Assembly (NCBI GenBank): GCA_949752735.1
Contig: OX457036.1
Location: 1,252,620 to 1,316,619 of the forward strand
Direction of reading: 5' to 3'
Source of the DNA: Lumbricus terrestris
Taxonomy: Eukaryota > Annelida > Clitellata > Crassiclitellata > Lumbricidae
DNA length: 64,000 nucleotides
In this document: piece after piece, positions 1 to 11,331 of the stretch
Position numbering within the stretch: the stretch's first letter is position 1
Layout of the letters: the number at the start of each line of letters is the position of its first letter
Notes under the pieces: model-generated
Told to the model about the DNA's origin: nothing
The model's database searches: none
What the model saw: the letters and a program-made list of their open reading frames with translations, nothing else
Position numbers and translations under genes: made by a program

Positions 1-2053
1 AGATGTAATTGGACGCCCAGATCATATTACAGTAACTCAAATACGGCTGAACCATAGAGTAATATAATGTCAGTAGAGTATTAGGAGAGAGCAGGTAAGA
101 AATTCTCTTAATAATTCCAATATTTTTAGCTATTTTATGAGATATCTTATCGATATGAGTACTCCATGTAAGATGCTGATCCACATAGACACCTAGAAAT
201 TTAGCCGAAGTTACCTTAGGAATCTCTAAACCATCAATAATCACATTTCTTTGTACATGCGGAATTATCTTTCTATGGGAGGAAAATAAAATATAATTGG
301 TTTTATTAAGGTTCAAGGATAAGTTATTAGCTTTAAACCACTGAGATATATTTTTTAATTCATCATTCAAAATCCTGAGTAAGTCATCATAGTTGGTATG
401 TGATAAAAAGACATTAGAATCATCTGCAAAAAGTACGTATTCTAATAACGAGGATGAATTAGTTAGGTCATTTATGTATAAAAGGAATAGTAAGGGACCA
501 AGGATAGAACCCTGAGGTACACCGTGTTTAACAAGTTGAAAAGTGGAGTAAGTATCATTGCATTTGACTTGCTGGAATCGATTATTTAGGTAGTCTTTAA
601 ACCAAAGGAGGGGTAATCCTCTTATGCCATAGTTTTGCAATTTGTTAATGAGTATTACGTGGTCGACAGTATCAAATGCTTTAGATAGGTCGAGAAATAT
701 TCCAACAGAAAATTCATTTCGATCAATAGCTAGTGATATTTTATCTTGAATATTAATTAACGGAAGCACAGTCGAATGACCTGGCCTAAAACCATGTTGC
801 GATGGGTGAATAATATTCAATTTTGTCACATAGTCGTTTAAACGTTGGTAAACTACTTTTTCCAATAATTTCGAAAAGTAAGGTAGTATGGATATTGGTC
901 GATAGTTACCTAGATCCTGCCTATCTCCTTGTTTAAAAATTGGTGTGATAGTTGAATATTTCATTTTATTTGGGACAATACCTGTTTCTAACGAGCAATT
1001 AAAAATTTGAGCTAAGGGGTTAGCAATTAATATTATATTAGGGCTGAGTATACTTGGGTCAAGAAGATCTGGACCTGAACTATGTGATAATTTCATCGTG
1101 TGGTTAAGTAAAATTAATTCCTCGGGATAGGTTGGATGCAAGACAAAAGAATCAACCAGAGGGGGTGACAGGTAATCAGTATAGACGGCTTCAGCTGCAG
1201 GTATCTTTGACCTGAGATTCTGAGCTATTTCAGTAAAGTAAGTGTTCAAGTTATGGGCTATTGCCTCCTTATCTTTTATTAAGTGACCATTCACAAGAAG
1301 TGAATCAATCCCTGATTCCAATGGTTTAGAACCAATAATTAATCTAATAGTATTCCAGGTTCTTTTTATATCTCTGTTAAATTTGGAAAATTCTGCTGCA
1401 TAATAGTTCTGGATTGTTTTGGTTTTAAGTGATTTGAAAACGTTCCTATAAACAGTAAATTTGGTTTTGTTAACTTGAGTTGGACTTTTTATATATTTCA
1501 AGTACAATCGAGATTTTTTCTTACATGATTTTAGAAGTCCTTTTGTCATCCATGGATGATGGAAAGATAGATGTTTTTGTTTTTTGGATAATATCTTTGG
1601 GAATGCTTTCTCATAAGCATCCATGATGAGTTCTATGAAGTGTTCATAAGCTCCATTGGGATCCTTATCTAGACAAAGTTTATTAACAAGCTCATAGTTC
1701 ATCTGTGACAATAAGAGTTCAAAGTGCTCCCTAGTTTTATCATTTATGATCCGGGAAGAAGTAGCTGTATTTGCTTCCAGGTACCGAGGATTTTGATCGA
1801 ACCACACCAATACTGGCAGGTGGTCCGAGATATCCGTGACCAGGATTGATGAATTTAGGATGCGTGGCCATAGATTAGTGAAAATATTGTCTATTAAGGT
1901 GGAAGTGGTGTCAGTTATTCTCGTTGGACGCAGAATTGAGGGCAAAAAATTATACGAGGAGATAGTTTCTAGAAAATCATTAGTCAAGGTATTCACAGAA
2001 TGCTTTAACAAATCAATATTAAAATCTCCCAATAAGATAATATCCTTTTTTGC
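1..2053 (-). mobile_element. Non-LTR retrotransposon ORF2 (CR1/Jockey-like LINE), 5' truncated, runs off the window
   Basis: The minus strand reads as one open frame from about 2053 down to base 1, roughly 684 codons with no stop. It is cut by the window edge, so its 3' end is unseen. In order: the end of an apurinic-type endonuclease with GDFNIDLL (near 2005-2030) and SDHLPV (near 1815-1830); the reverse transcriptase with HGFRPGHST (near 770-805), LDLSKAFDTVDH (near 660-700), GVPQGSILGPLLF (near 485-525) and the catalytic FADD (near 418-430); then the thumb region with SAKFLGVYVD. An in-frame stop at 2054-2056 marks where similarity ends, so this is a typical 5'-truncated LINE insertion. 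It encodes the replication enzyme of the element, not a host protein. The intact frame suggests a fairly recent copy. The clade name is a judgement from motif style; the RT assignment is secure. Confidence 0.88.
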
Positions 2054-3057
2054 CTATACGCACGAAAAAGGCAAAGGACAATATTATTATTTTAGGTGTG
2101 TTTTTCACGAATTCCGGAGCGAATGACTAAAAAAAGGTCATCAGATTTTTCGGACGGTAAAATGGGGAAATTTTTTGCCGGATGACAGCTGTCAGAAATG
2201 TTTTGCCCGAAAAAGTCGATTTTTCTCCCGGTCAGCGTGTACTCACCTCAAAATTTACCAGTAAAGCCCTGAGGAAGGGTAAGATTATGTGGCCTTGGTC
2301 GAGTATTGTATGTAGTGACCTTATCGAGAGGGAGAGGGAGATGGCATCATGGTGTCATCAAAATAAATTATTGTCATCAGGATATCATTAAGATGTCATC
2401 AATATATTGATCGCTGAGATATTTTTTGATACCAAAAAGAAATCATCCAGGTATCATATATCTAGATATCCCGATTCTATTCGCGATCCATACCATGACG
2501 GCAATCACCATACATGTCTTCCTTTTTTGCCTAAACACCACAGAACTATGTCCTGGTAACGACATTGACAAAATAATCTGACTCCTCCGAACCTGATTAG
2601 AATAAGAAGCGGAGAATATTCTGGTCTCATTGACGCGCCTTTTTGCGTAGCAGAAAATATCCAATATTTGCGTTTACACAACATGGGATCCAATATAATA
2701 ATAAATCCTCTGTTCTTGAACCTTTTGTACCATGGAACCGTTTTCAAGGTCCGGCTTCAGCAGCCCTGATAAAATATTGACTTGTAGCAAAGTAGAGGAC
2801 TTAGAGGCGATCCTTATTCCCTAGACTCAAAGCGATTCAGCTACATGTATATAGATCATCTGAGTTTGTGGCCAGCGCTGTTCGTAAGGAAAGGGGGAAT
2901 GGTGGATTTGTTGGTCAATCGTCTTAAATCTTTTAATTCTTCCCTGTAGCCGACTGGTTTATGCTGGACGGTATTTGAATCCATGTTGGTCTCAACTTAG
3001 GATTTATTTCTTTCATCTGGCTGATCCAACGTTGAGTGTCTCTTGCTGTCTTTGTTT
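2054..3057. other. Intergenic spacer with a dispersed-repeat fragment
   Basis: No gene is recognised. 2115-2275 resembles interiors of MITE-type elements elsewhere in the window: the stretch near 2236-2270 is close to 20,177-20,207, and the 'gactaaaaaaa...gtcatcaga' portion recalls 44,373-44,410. 2340-2420 is rich in gtcatca words. The remainder to 3057 shows no coding or repeat signal. Confidence 0.5.
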
Positions 3058-3333
3058 GCATGTATGTATGTATGTATGTATGTATGTATGAATGTATGTA
3101 TGTATGTATGTATGTATGTATGTATGTATGTATGTATGTATGTATGTATGTATGTATGTGTGTGTGTATGTATGTATGTATGTATGTATGTATGTATGTA
3201 TGTGTGTGTGTATGTATGTATGTATGTATGTATGTATGTATGTATGTATGTATGTATGTATGTATGTATGCATGTATGTATGTATGTATGTATGTATGTA
3301 TGTATGTATGTATGTATGTATGTATGTATGTAT
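3058..3333. repeat. (ATGT)n microsatellite
   Basis: About 275 bp of nearly pure tetranucleotide repeat with two short TGTG interruptions (near 3157 and 3202) and one gcatg variant (near 3269). The repeat is open in several frames on both strands; those open frames are not genes. Confidence 0.98.
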
Positions 3334-3492
3334 CCTTTATGTTTGTACGCATCATATACATTATACATATACATCGGCCCAAATAACATGCACTTATACA
3401 TAATGTAAGCTTAATCAAAGCGGATGATCGACATAGACATAGACATAGCGATAAGATGTGAATGTAGAATCGATGGAAGACTGGTTCCCTAC

Positions 3493-3751
3493 CCTTCACG
3501 AAGACCTGCATGAGTTGAGATCGATGCGGCGTCGACATCGGTGAATAAGTGGAGCATCGGTACAGTCCTTCGTCCAGTCCTTCGACGGACTTAAACACCA
3601 GTCCACCCCTTCTGTCCATACGCGTCCTTGAGGTCGACGTCGTCAGGTCAAGGGGTCGGTCGTTCTTCGTCCAGACGATAACGATATCCGGTGGACTGGC
3701 CCTCAGAGGACATCCAATCCTACCCGCCATGCCACGCCCCAGGAAGATCAG
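3493..3751 (-). CDS. Ig-domain exon, IGSF9/turtle-like (single exon of a larger gene)
   Basis: On the minus strand a strong pyrimidine tract ending cctctcag (3752-3759) precedes 259 nt that encode one complete immunoglobulin domain and end before a gtaggg donor (3487-3492). Visible landmarks are the first cysteine in GRIGCPLRASPP, the core tryptophan in IVWTKNDRPLDL, and the D-x-G-x-Y-x-C signature in DEGLYRCSTY, followed by a QVFVK beta strand. The CP-x-x-A-x-PP...WTK pattern is characteristic of a membrane-proximal Ig domain in IGSF9/Dasm1/turtle cell-adhesion receptors, which is the basis of that suggestion. The phases would be 0 to 1. No neighbouring exons were recognised, so they may lie outside the window, or this may be a relic. 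The open frame continues upstream as Thr/Pro-rich translation that I take to be intron. Confidence 0.55.
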
Positions 3752-4129
3752 CTGAGAGGAGGTGGGGGTGGATTGGTTGGTGGCTGGGAGGGTGGAGCCC
3801 GGCGGTGTGGTGGGTGGAGAATGAATTAAGTCTTCGGTGAGAGACGGAGAAACGTTGGCGACGAGGATGAGGGATGAGATGAGAGGGACGAGGAAGAGGA
3901 TGAGGCGGTGGCGGCGGTGGACGAGTTCCTCCTCACGGGTCGAACAGAGAACGCGACATAAGCCCATCAAATCCACTCGGTTGGCGCTCAGGGGGGACGT
4001 CGCAAAGATCCTATCGACACCTACACACGAAGAGAGCAACGATGAAGAGATTAGGATGAGTACAACGACAGCAGAGATTATGGAAAGAATGACATGACAT
4101 CGTGATCACATCGCTATTGATTAAGACGA

Positions 4130-4435
4130 AGAAGTAGTCGTTGAAGTAATATTAGTTGTTGTAGTAGTTGAAGTAGTAGCAGTGGTAGCAGTAGTGATAG
4201 AGGTAGAAGAAAAAGAAGAAGCTGATGATGAAGACGAAGAAGGCGCCGAAGAAATAGTACTAGTAGTAGTAGAAGACGAAGAAGACGAAGACGAAGAAGA
4301 AGAAGAAAAGGAAGATGACGAAAACGAAGAAGATGACGATGAAGAAGAAGATGACGATGATGATGACGACGATGATGATGATGACGACGAAGAAGAAGAC
4401 GGTGATGATGATGATGATGATGAAGCGCTATATAA
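4130..4435. repeat. Impure (GAA/GAC/GAT)n purine-rich trinucleotide repeat
   Basis: About 300 bp of mixed GAA, GAC, GAT and GTA triplets. It translates as acidic runs on plus and Ser/Thr runs on minus, an artefact of the trinucleotide repeat. Confidence 0.95.
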
Positions 4436-4740
4436 ATTCTGGTATGAATGAATAAATGAATGAATGATGTATGTAAATTTGTAAGTGACTAACAATCGGC
4501 ATTCCCAAACTGTCTGTTTTACTGGCTGGCTAGCTTCCCGACTGACTGATTTTCTGACTAACTAACTTATTGACCTACTGCCTGATTGATTTACCGAATG
4601 ACTGGTTGCTCGACTGATTGACTGGCTGTCTGTCTGTCTGTGTGCTTGACTGACAGAACCACTGACTGACTGATCAGTTTACTGATTGACTTCTGAATGG
4701 TCGGTTGACTGGCTGATTGATTAGTGTGACTTTCCTCTTT
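4423..4740 (+). repeat. LINE 3'-tail motif with (TGAA)n, then degenerate (ACTG)-rich tract
   Basis: 4423-4470 reads agcgctatataaattctgg followed by tgaatgaatg repeats. The same 3'-end motif occurs at 11,200, 17,550 and elsewhere in the window. It is followed by about 240 bp of imperfect actg/ctga tetranucleotides to about 4715. No coding content is seen. Confidence 0.5.
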
Positions 4741-5360
4741 CTACGATGATCAACCCAATTGCTTGGGTTGGTGATGGATGATGACTCGGCTAAACCCCGG
4801 TCCTCCTTCTCTGCAGCTCTCGACTGCTTTTTCAACGTGTCATTCTAAGTCAGATTTGTCAGCTGTAACATTCTTCATTCATCCCTGTCATTCATACGAA
4901 TGAATTCATCCTTTGCACCTAACTTCCATGCTCGACACACTCATTATAATCGCAATTACAGTCACTAATTAACTTTCGAATGGTAGGCCTACTCCATAAC
5001 CGTGCCGTAAATCATATTTCAATACACAGACTCAGGAAGGCAGATCAGAACAGGCAGATACAGAGAGAGAACTACCCAGGAGGACGGGCAGACACAGGGA
5101 AACGGTTTTCAAGTCCGAGTCCAGAAACTGGTAAAGCTCGTTCACAAAGCTAGAGTGTTATTTTATAGTCAGAGAAAAATATACAAATGTATACAGGCGA
5201 CCTAGTTTAATAAGGACAGATCTATAATAACGGAGAACTAGGACAGATGACTGAGGTTGGCCTGAGAGTTGTATATCATGAGCAGTAATTACTATCATTA
5301 TTTATATCTTAGCGATAACGATTTTGAGTATTCTTGTGATATTAATAATTATAGTGGTAA

Positions 5361-5361
<1 letters not shown>
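4741..5361. other. Intergenic spacer, nothing recognised
   Basis: Mostly unique-looking AT-balanced sequence with short purine runs (5,060-5,095). I see no exon with plausible splice sites and no recognisable repeat family. Confidence 0.4.
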
Positions 5362-5432
<71 letters not shown>

Positions 5433-5511
5433 CAGTAGTAGTAGTAGTAGTAGTAATAATAATAACAACAATAATGGTAATAACAATAATAGTAATAGTA
5501 ATAGTAATAAC

Positions 5512-5595
<84 letters not shown>

Positions 5596-5635
5596 TAATA
5601 ATAATAATAATAATAATGATAATAATAATAATATT
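5362..5635. repeat. (AGT)n-(AAT)n compound microsatellite
   Basis: An (AGT) block (5362-5452) passes into (AAT)/(TAA) repeats (5453-5632). This array directly abuts the 5' end of the R2/R4-type LINE, and a second (TAA)n array abuts its 3' end, so it is probably the integration target. Confidence 0.97.
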
Positions 5636-8049
5636 TTTAAACGCTGGCCGCGCTTAAGCGTAAGCACCCGTCAGCCCCGGCGGACAGAAGGTCTCCGTGT
5701 GATCCAGAGAGCTCAGACCGTTTCATCGCGTTGCAGATTTCCAAAGAAGAAGTAGCTAAGGCGATCTCCTCTTTTCTAGCGGGTTCAGCCGGCGGTCCAG
5801 ATGGTATTACACCACAGCACCTGAAGGATCTTGTTTCATTTGGAGTGGATAACAACATCGAGCAACACCTGTCCGACCTTGTCAACCTGCTTTTAAAGGG
5901 AGGTCTTCCTGACGAGGTGAATGAGGTCATCTATGGAGCAAATCTTCTAGCCCTAAGCAAAAAGGACGGAGGCATAAGACCGATCGCGGTGGGCTACACA
6001 TGGCGCCGCCTGGCAGCGAAGTGTGCTAATTCATACGCCATGACAAGACTGTCTCAACTGCTCGCCCCCATTCAACTGGGGGTAGGTGTTTCTGGAGGCG
6101 CTGAGGCAGCCGTTCACGCGACACGCCGATGGGTGACAGCAATGCCCGAAGACAACGTCCTCGTGAAGCTGGATTTCACAAACGCGTTTAACACTCTGCG
6201 CAGAGATTGTCTTCTAGAAGCCGTGGCTAGAGACATTCCAGAGCTCTACCGTTTTGCTCACGCTGCCTACTCGAACCGTCCGCTCCTGCGTTATGGATCG
6301 AACACAATACGATCTGAAGAGGGGACACAGCAAGGCGATCCTTTGGGTCCTCTGGAGTTCTGCCTTGTCTTACAACCGCTTTTGGTCAAACTGAGATCAA
6401 ATCTGCGTGTTGGTTACCTGGATAACCTGACATTGGGTGGTAGCAGGGAGACAGTGGCCGCCGATGTTCTTCGGATTGCGCAAGAATAGAGGAACTTTGG
6501 TTTGATTTTAAACCGCAGCAAATGTGAAATCGCCTGCCACAACTCACATGAACTACTTGATGACCCGGCGTTTGAAGGTTTTACGAACACCAGCTTTGAG
6601 GAGTTGACCTTGTTGGGTGCACCTCTGTTGCCGGGTCCAGCTGTGGAGATGGTCGTCGGATCGAAGGCGAACGATCTAGAAAGGGCAATCACAAGGCTCT
6701 CCATGCTCTATGCACATGATGCTCTGGTTCTGCTCAAAAACAGCTTAAGCGTTCCAACGCTGCTTTACAGCATGCGCACAGCTGTATGTACTGACTGTCC
6801 GGGGTTGGCTCGGTTCGACAACTTATTAAGAGAAGGTCTATCTACCATCTTGAACGTGGACCTTGGCGACGACCGCTGGCTCCAGGCTTCTTTGCCTGTC
6901 AGAGATGGTGGCCTTGGAGTTCGCTGTGCATCAACGCTGGCACTTTCTGCCTTTCTGGCTTCTGCCGCTAGCACGAGCGAACTGCAGGCCTGCATCTTAC
7001 ATACAGAGTCAGCTTATGCTCCATATGTTCTTGCAGACTCAGCTCTCAACGCATGGATTACCCTGACAGGCGCAGACCCACCTACTGGAGCAGCATCTCA
7101 CAGCCAAAAGGAGTGGGATTCTAGGTTCATTGAAAAGGCATGGACGGGTCTGCTCGAGTCCACCAGTGTCCCATGCGACCGCGCTCGCCTGTTTGCTTCG
7201 AGAGCCCCTCATTCTGGAGACTGGATGCTTGCTCCCCCTGTGACTGCGCTGGGCCTGCGCCTCTCAGACGAGGAGATACGGTTTGCAGTTGGCGTGAGAT
7301 TAGGAACGTCGCTTTGTGAACCTCATGTGTGCCACCACTGCCGAGGGAATGTCGACGAGAGAGGTTTGCATGGACTGGTATGCAAAGGAGGAAGCGGTAA
7401 GCACCAAAGACATAACATGCTAAACGATTTCGTCTGGAGAGCTCTTGGACGGGCGAAAATCCCGTCCCACAAAGAACCCCTCGGTCTGCTAAGAGAAGAC
7501 GGAAAGCGACCAGACGGTGTGACAATCATCCCTTGGTCACGAGGTCGATGCCTGGCATGGGATGTGACAGTGCCCGACACTTTCGCCCTGTCTCACCTCC
7601 CACACACATCAATCGGAGCTGGCGAAGCCGCCGAACGCGCAGCTGCGTTGAAAAACATCAAGTATTCCACCATAACCAATACCCACGATTTTGTGGCGGT
7701 CGCCTTGGAGACCGGCGGTGCTTGGTGCAAAGAAGGTCTGGATTTTATTTCTGAGCTGGGGAGGAGAATTGCTGCCGCTACCCATGACCCTATGGAAGCG
7801 TCATACTTATTCCAGCGGATTTCTGTGACTCTTCAGCGGGGGAACGCCATTTGCCTCTCCGGAACGTTGCCACCGCTAACCGATCGACACGAGAAAGAGA
7901 TTTACAATCCGGCAAAACGAGCCGAGGAACGACAGAAGGAAGCGACCTGCAGCAGATGAGACTGTGTGGCACATTAATATGTCGATGATAGCCTAGACAT
8001 TAGGGTGGTTCGAATGTAATGGAAAAAGATTTTTCTTGAATAAATGTTC
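5636..8049 (+). mobile_element. R2/R4-type LINE with restriction-like endonuclease, inserted in (TAA)n
   Basis: A 5'-truncated non-LTR retrotransposon. Its coding sequence starts mid-frame at 5641, immediately after a (TAA)n array, and its 3' end is a short 90-bp untranslated tail that runs straight into another (TAA)n array at 8050. There is no apurinic endonuclease. The C-terminal module instead has the zinc-knuckle and PD-D layout of the restriction-like endonuclease of R2, R4/Dong, NeSL and HERO elements. Members of the R4 group, such as Dong, are known to insert into TAA repeats, which fits the flanks here. Two lesions (see the coding entry) mean this copy is inactive. Confidence 0.8.
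5641..7959 (+). pseudogene. Reverse transcriptase / restriction-like endonuclease ORF of the R2/R4-type LINE, inactivated
   Basis: One frame runs from 5641 to the stop at 7957-7959 with a single in-frame TAG at 6487-6489. The N-terminal part has the RT finger region (AGSAGGPDGIT, near 5778-5812; KKDGGIRPIAVG, near 5959-5995), the palm D in LVKLDFTNAF (near 6163-6195), and GTQQGDPLGPLEF (near 6322-6360). The catalytic box reads Y-L-D-N (6415-6426), where the second aspartate is expected; AAC in place of GAC would be one transition. After the stop the same frame continues with NRSKCEI, a Cys/His knuckle (CHHC near 7327-7342, with H and C near 7369-7383), RPDG (near 7507-7518) and WDVTV (near 7558-7572), the proposed endonuclease residues. 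The 5' end and any N-terminal zinc fingers are missing. The host gains no evident protein. Confidence 0.82.

Positions 8050-8132
<83 letters not shown>
8050..8132. repeat. (TAA)n microsatellite at the LINE 3' end
   Basis: An 83-bp pure ATA/TAA array beginning directly at the end of the LINE 3' untranslated tail. It could be the other half of the target array, or it could have been seeded by a TAA-type tail. Confidence 0.97.
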
Positions 8133-8133
<1 letters not shown>

Positions 8134-8590
8134 GCCTAAATGATCCCTCAGGCTTTAAAATCATTAATAAAAGCTTTGTTATTATTATCAACAACAAAAA
8201 AAAAATAATAATAATAATAATAATAACAGCAATTGCCTATAGTAGTGTTTTTTAAAACTACTAACGTTAGTTCTGCTATTTTTTATGCTAATAATAATAA
8301 TAATTTAAAACATTATTTTTATTTTTATTATTAATAATAATTATTTTCAGTTTAATTTTTACCATATAGGTAGCCTACACGTAGTTCTAATCACTCAGGA
8401 TGCATATAATTATCTGGAGATAGTTAGTTAGTTACTAGCCTACTATTATAATAATAATAATTATCATTATAATAGTAGTAATAATAATAATTATAATTAT
8501 TATTATTAGTAGTAGTATTATTTATTATCATTTTATTACTCATCATCATCATCGTCGTCGTCGTCGTCGTCATTTTACTATCACTAGCGC
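8133..8590. repeat. AT-rich tract with several short (TAA)n/(ATT)n and (CAT)/(CGT) runs
   Basis: Broken (AAT), (TTA) and (CATCGT) runs at 8205-8227, 8289-8305, 8445-8525 and 8540-8572, separated by AT-rich sequence. No coding signal. Confidence 0.8.
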
Positions 8591-9640
8591 GAACATTTCT
8601 ATCATGCAAGTTAATAATATACATGACAAAATCAATGGCGAACACGCAATCTTTCAAATCAGACGCCAAACATCGTTCGTTGATGTTATTTCAAAACCTG
8701 TCACTTCCACTACAATCACCCTCTCCCTCCATCCCACCCACTTCACATTGCTCCAACACCTCCTTCCTAGACTGCCACTCCAATTACCGCAGCATCGCTC
8801 ATGGCTAGTAGTGCTGCTGTCGGTTCGAATCCAACCGCGAACCATTCAACCTAATAAATTAGAGAGCACACTTATTGAATCCAGAGTGCATCACCATGGA
8901 AACCGATTTATAAAAACCATGGAAACCGTCAGTGCGGGACCGGCGACCAGCAGCATTGTGGCGGATCACGAATTCCGATCATTCAGACGAGACTTCTCCC
9001 GTGGGAATTAGATCCCGCGGCGTCTGCAGGATGGAAAACTAGCGCTACAGAAAAACGGTCGCAGAACAGCAAGTTTCGGCCGCTCTTCTCTGGCGCTCCC
9101 TCCGAAGATTCCTCGTCGCCGGAAGTGACCGTCTCGCCAGAATTAGCTATAAATAGCGTGCTACAGCGAGCACCCGTTCGTAGCCATGACAACTCCGTCG
9201 GGTCTGGCATGGAGTGGGGGGTGGTAGGACTGTCCCGGACGTCCTGCCACCGTTCTCCCAGATGCACAACGAACGGATGGCCAGCTTTCACGCGTGGCTG
9301 CCAGCCGCCAAGACGTCCATCTCTCTTCGCCGCTGCCTCCGACGGTCCGTGGACTGCTTGAACGGACCGTTGGACAGGCAGCCAGGCAGGCAGCAGCGGC
9401 TCGGTCTGCGGCGGCGCGGCGGCGGCGGCGGTCTCTTTCGCGCCGTTGGGTCTTATACCGACCGTGCAGGCGAATCTTGTGATGGCTTGACGTCGTCCGG
9501 GGGGGACTGATGTATGGGAGCCAGCGCAGCGGCTCATGTGGCCCACGAGAAAAGATTATGTGGCCTTAGGAGAGAAGCGAGCGGCGGCCGAAACTTTAGA
9601 TGAGGACCTGAGAGATATCATTACAAAGACGAGGCTCGTT
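8591..9640. other. Gene-free stretch; 8,920-9,620 is GC- and CpG-rich
   Basis: About 700 bp (8,920-9,620) is clearly richer in G+C and CpG than its surroundings, with a ggcggcgg run near 9,408-9,430. Overlapping open frames here reflect base composition. It could be a CpG-island-like promoter or first exon, but no start codon, signal peptide or splice structure stands out. Confidence 0.35.
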
Positions 9641-9808
9641 TTAATCGATGCTTTGGCGGTTTGATAGCGACAGTGGCGTCATCTTGCGGCGGATGGAGAA
9701 GGCGCCAGTTGGTGGCGTTTATTATTCGATAATGGATCGATGGGTAACTCAATCAATGAATGGAACGAACATTAACCCAAGAGACAGGCAGAACGACCAA
9801 TGAATTCT

Positions 9809-9832
9809 AAATAATAATAATAATAATTCACC

Positions 9833-9895
<63 letters not shown>

Positions 9896-9918
9896 GTAAT
9901 AATAATAATAATAATAAC
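9809..9918. repeat. (AAT)n microsatellite
   Basis: About 110 bp of AAT repeat with a ttcacc interruption near 9,827 and one agt variant near 9,895. Confidence 0.96.
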
Positions 9919-11149
9919 ATTATTATTATTTTGGGTTTTAGTCTGGTTTTTAGCTCGATTGGTCCTTTAATAAATGATTGTGATATAATAAAAAATAAAA
10001 TAAAATAAAATAAATAATTATAATAGTAATAGCACAGCCAGTTGGTATTGCACAGTTAGAATTGGAAATAAAGAAATAATAATAATAATAACAACAACAA
10101 CAAAAATAATATAAATATTTATTTTCTGCACCTTCGCAGTTTTTACATGTTCTTTGTTCGTATTCATGCTTTAATCGTTAGTATCATTGTGTAGGCTACA
10201 TTTAAAATAGAAATGAAAAATAGAAAATAGAAATAAGAAAGTGGCGACCCTGCTATAGGCGGAACGACGTTGTTCCTTTTCGGTTTACCATTTGACACTC
10301 ATGAACTGTTGCATGAAAAATGTTTTTGTTGATGAATAAAGTTTATGAAAACAAAGAAATTATGATTACCAGAATTTACGATCTTATTATCGTCACATCA
10401 GCAATAGTGTTGAAATTAATCATCATTATGAAACGCTAAGCTCAGACCAGCCATCATTATCAGTCTACTTGAAATCAGTCTTTATTTCTCGGCCCAGTCC
10501 CTAAATACTGATAAGTCTATAATTATTCACGGGATCGCTGAAATATTTAAGGACAAAATCATTCTATAAATCGATTGATCGGCGCTGAACATATCGATCC
10601 GTTACCTACCATATATGTCGGCAGGTGGGTCGATGGTGGGCAAAAATTGATTTGTCACTTTATAAAGAGTTTCATTGATTGGTGTAATATTAACAGTATA
10701 GTTAGAAATTTGTACGGCGCCACACCGAGGGAAACTGATAATTCATTCGATCATTTCGATAATTAATAACATTATAGCGCCTATTCCAGAAAACTATTCA
10801 GTGGCTCTCCCAGCCCAGCCACAGCCAGACATAGAATTTGAACGACTTACAAAAGTCGGCGAGTTCATACGCTCTACAACCTGTGGAGATCATCTTTCTC
10901 ACTGTCTCTAGTGTAGGCTATATACAAGCGCATAAGACTGCTCTTGCTTACGTTTGGATAGGAGCGGTGACCACGACAATGCCACTGACTGCAAAAAAGG
11001 TCAAAGAATGACTTGGCTTGCCTTTGTGAACAGCAAGTAAAAGTTAAAAGTCTTTCGGTCTTAGATTCGATGATCGTGATAAAAACGACGACCAGTGCTC
11101 AAGATTAAAGTGATAAAGATTATGATTGAGTTTGATAGATGATTAGTGC
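9919..11149. other. Intergenic spacer, AT-rich, nothing recognised
   Basis: Contains short simple repeats (aaaat at 9,990-10,012; aataac at 10,075-10,100). No exon, RNA gene or known repeat family is seen. Confidence 0.4.
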
Positions 11150-11331
11150 GATCAATAATGGCCTGCTGGAGTCGGGAGCACCTCTGAGTAGTTTCCTTGA
11201 AGAGGTGCTACATAAATACTTGAATGAATGAATGAATGAATGAATGAATGAATGAATGAATGAATGAATGAATGAATGCATGAATGAATGAATGAATGAA
11301 TGAATGAATGAATGAATGAATGAATGAACTA
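11150..11331 (+). mobile_element. LINE 3' end with (TGAA)n tail
   Basis: The text ggcctgctggagtcgggagc...tgagtagtttccttgaagaggtgctacataaata is the conserved 3' terminus of a LINE family repeated across the window, here on the plus strand. It runs directly into about 110 bp of tgaa repeats (11,217-11,329). The tail tetramer matches the other plus-strand copies, so the microsatellite is probably element-derived. Confidence 0.65.

Noticed and set aside
3058..3333. Several open frames of over 100 codons on both strands
   Set aside because: They are translations of a tetranucleotide microsatellite.
5269..5755. Asn/Ser/Ile/Val-rich open frames
   Set aside because: They read through (AGT)n/(AAT)n repeats and have no independent coding evidence.
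8815..8840. ggttcgaatcc resembling a tRNA B box
   Set aside because: No A box, acceptor stem or cloverleaf could be built around it.
8983..9546. 187-codon minus-strand open frame
   Set aside because: It lies in CpG-rich sequence where stops are rare, with overlapping frames on the other strand and no recognisable domain.
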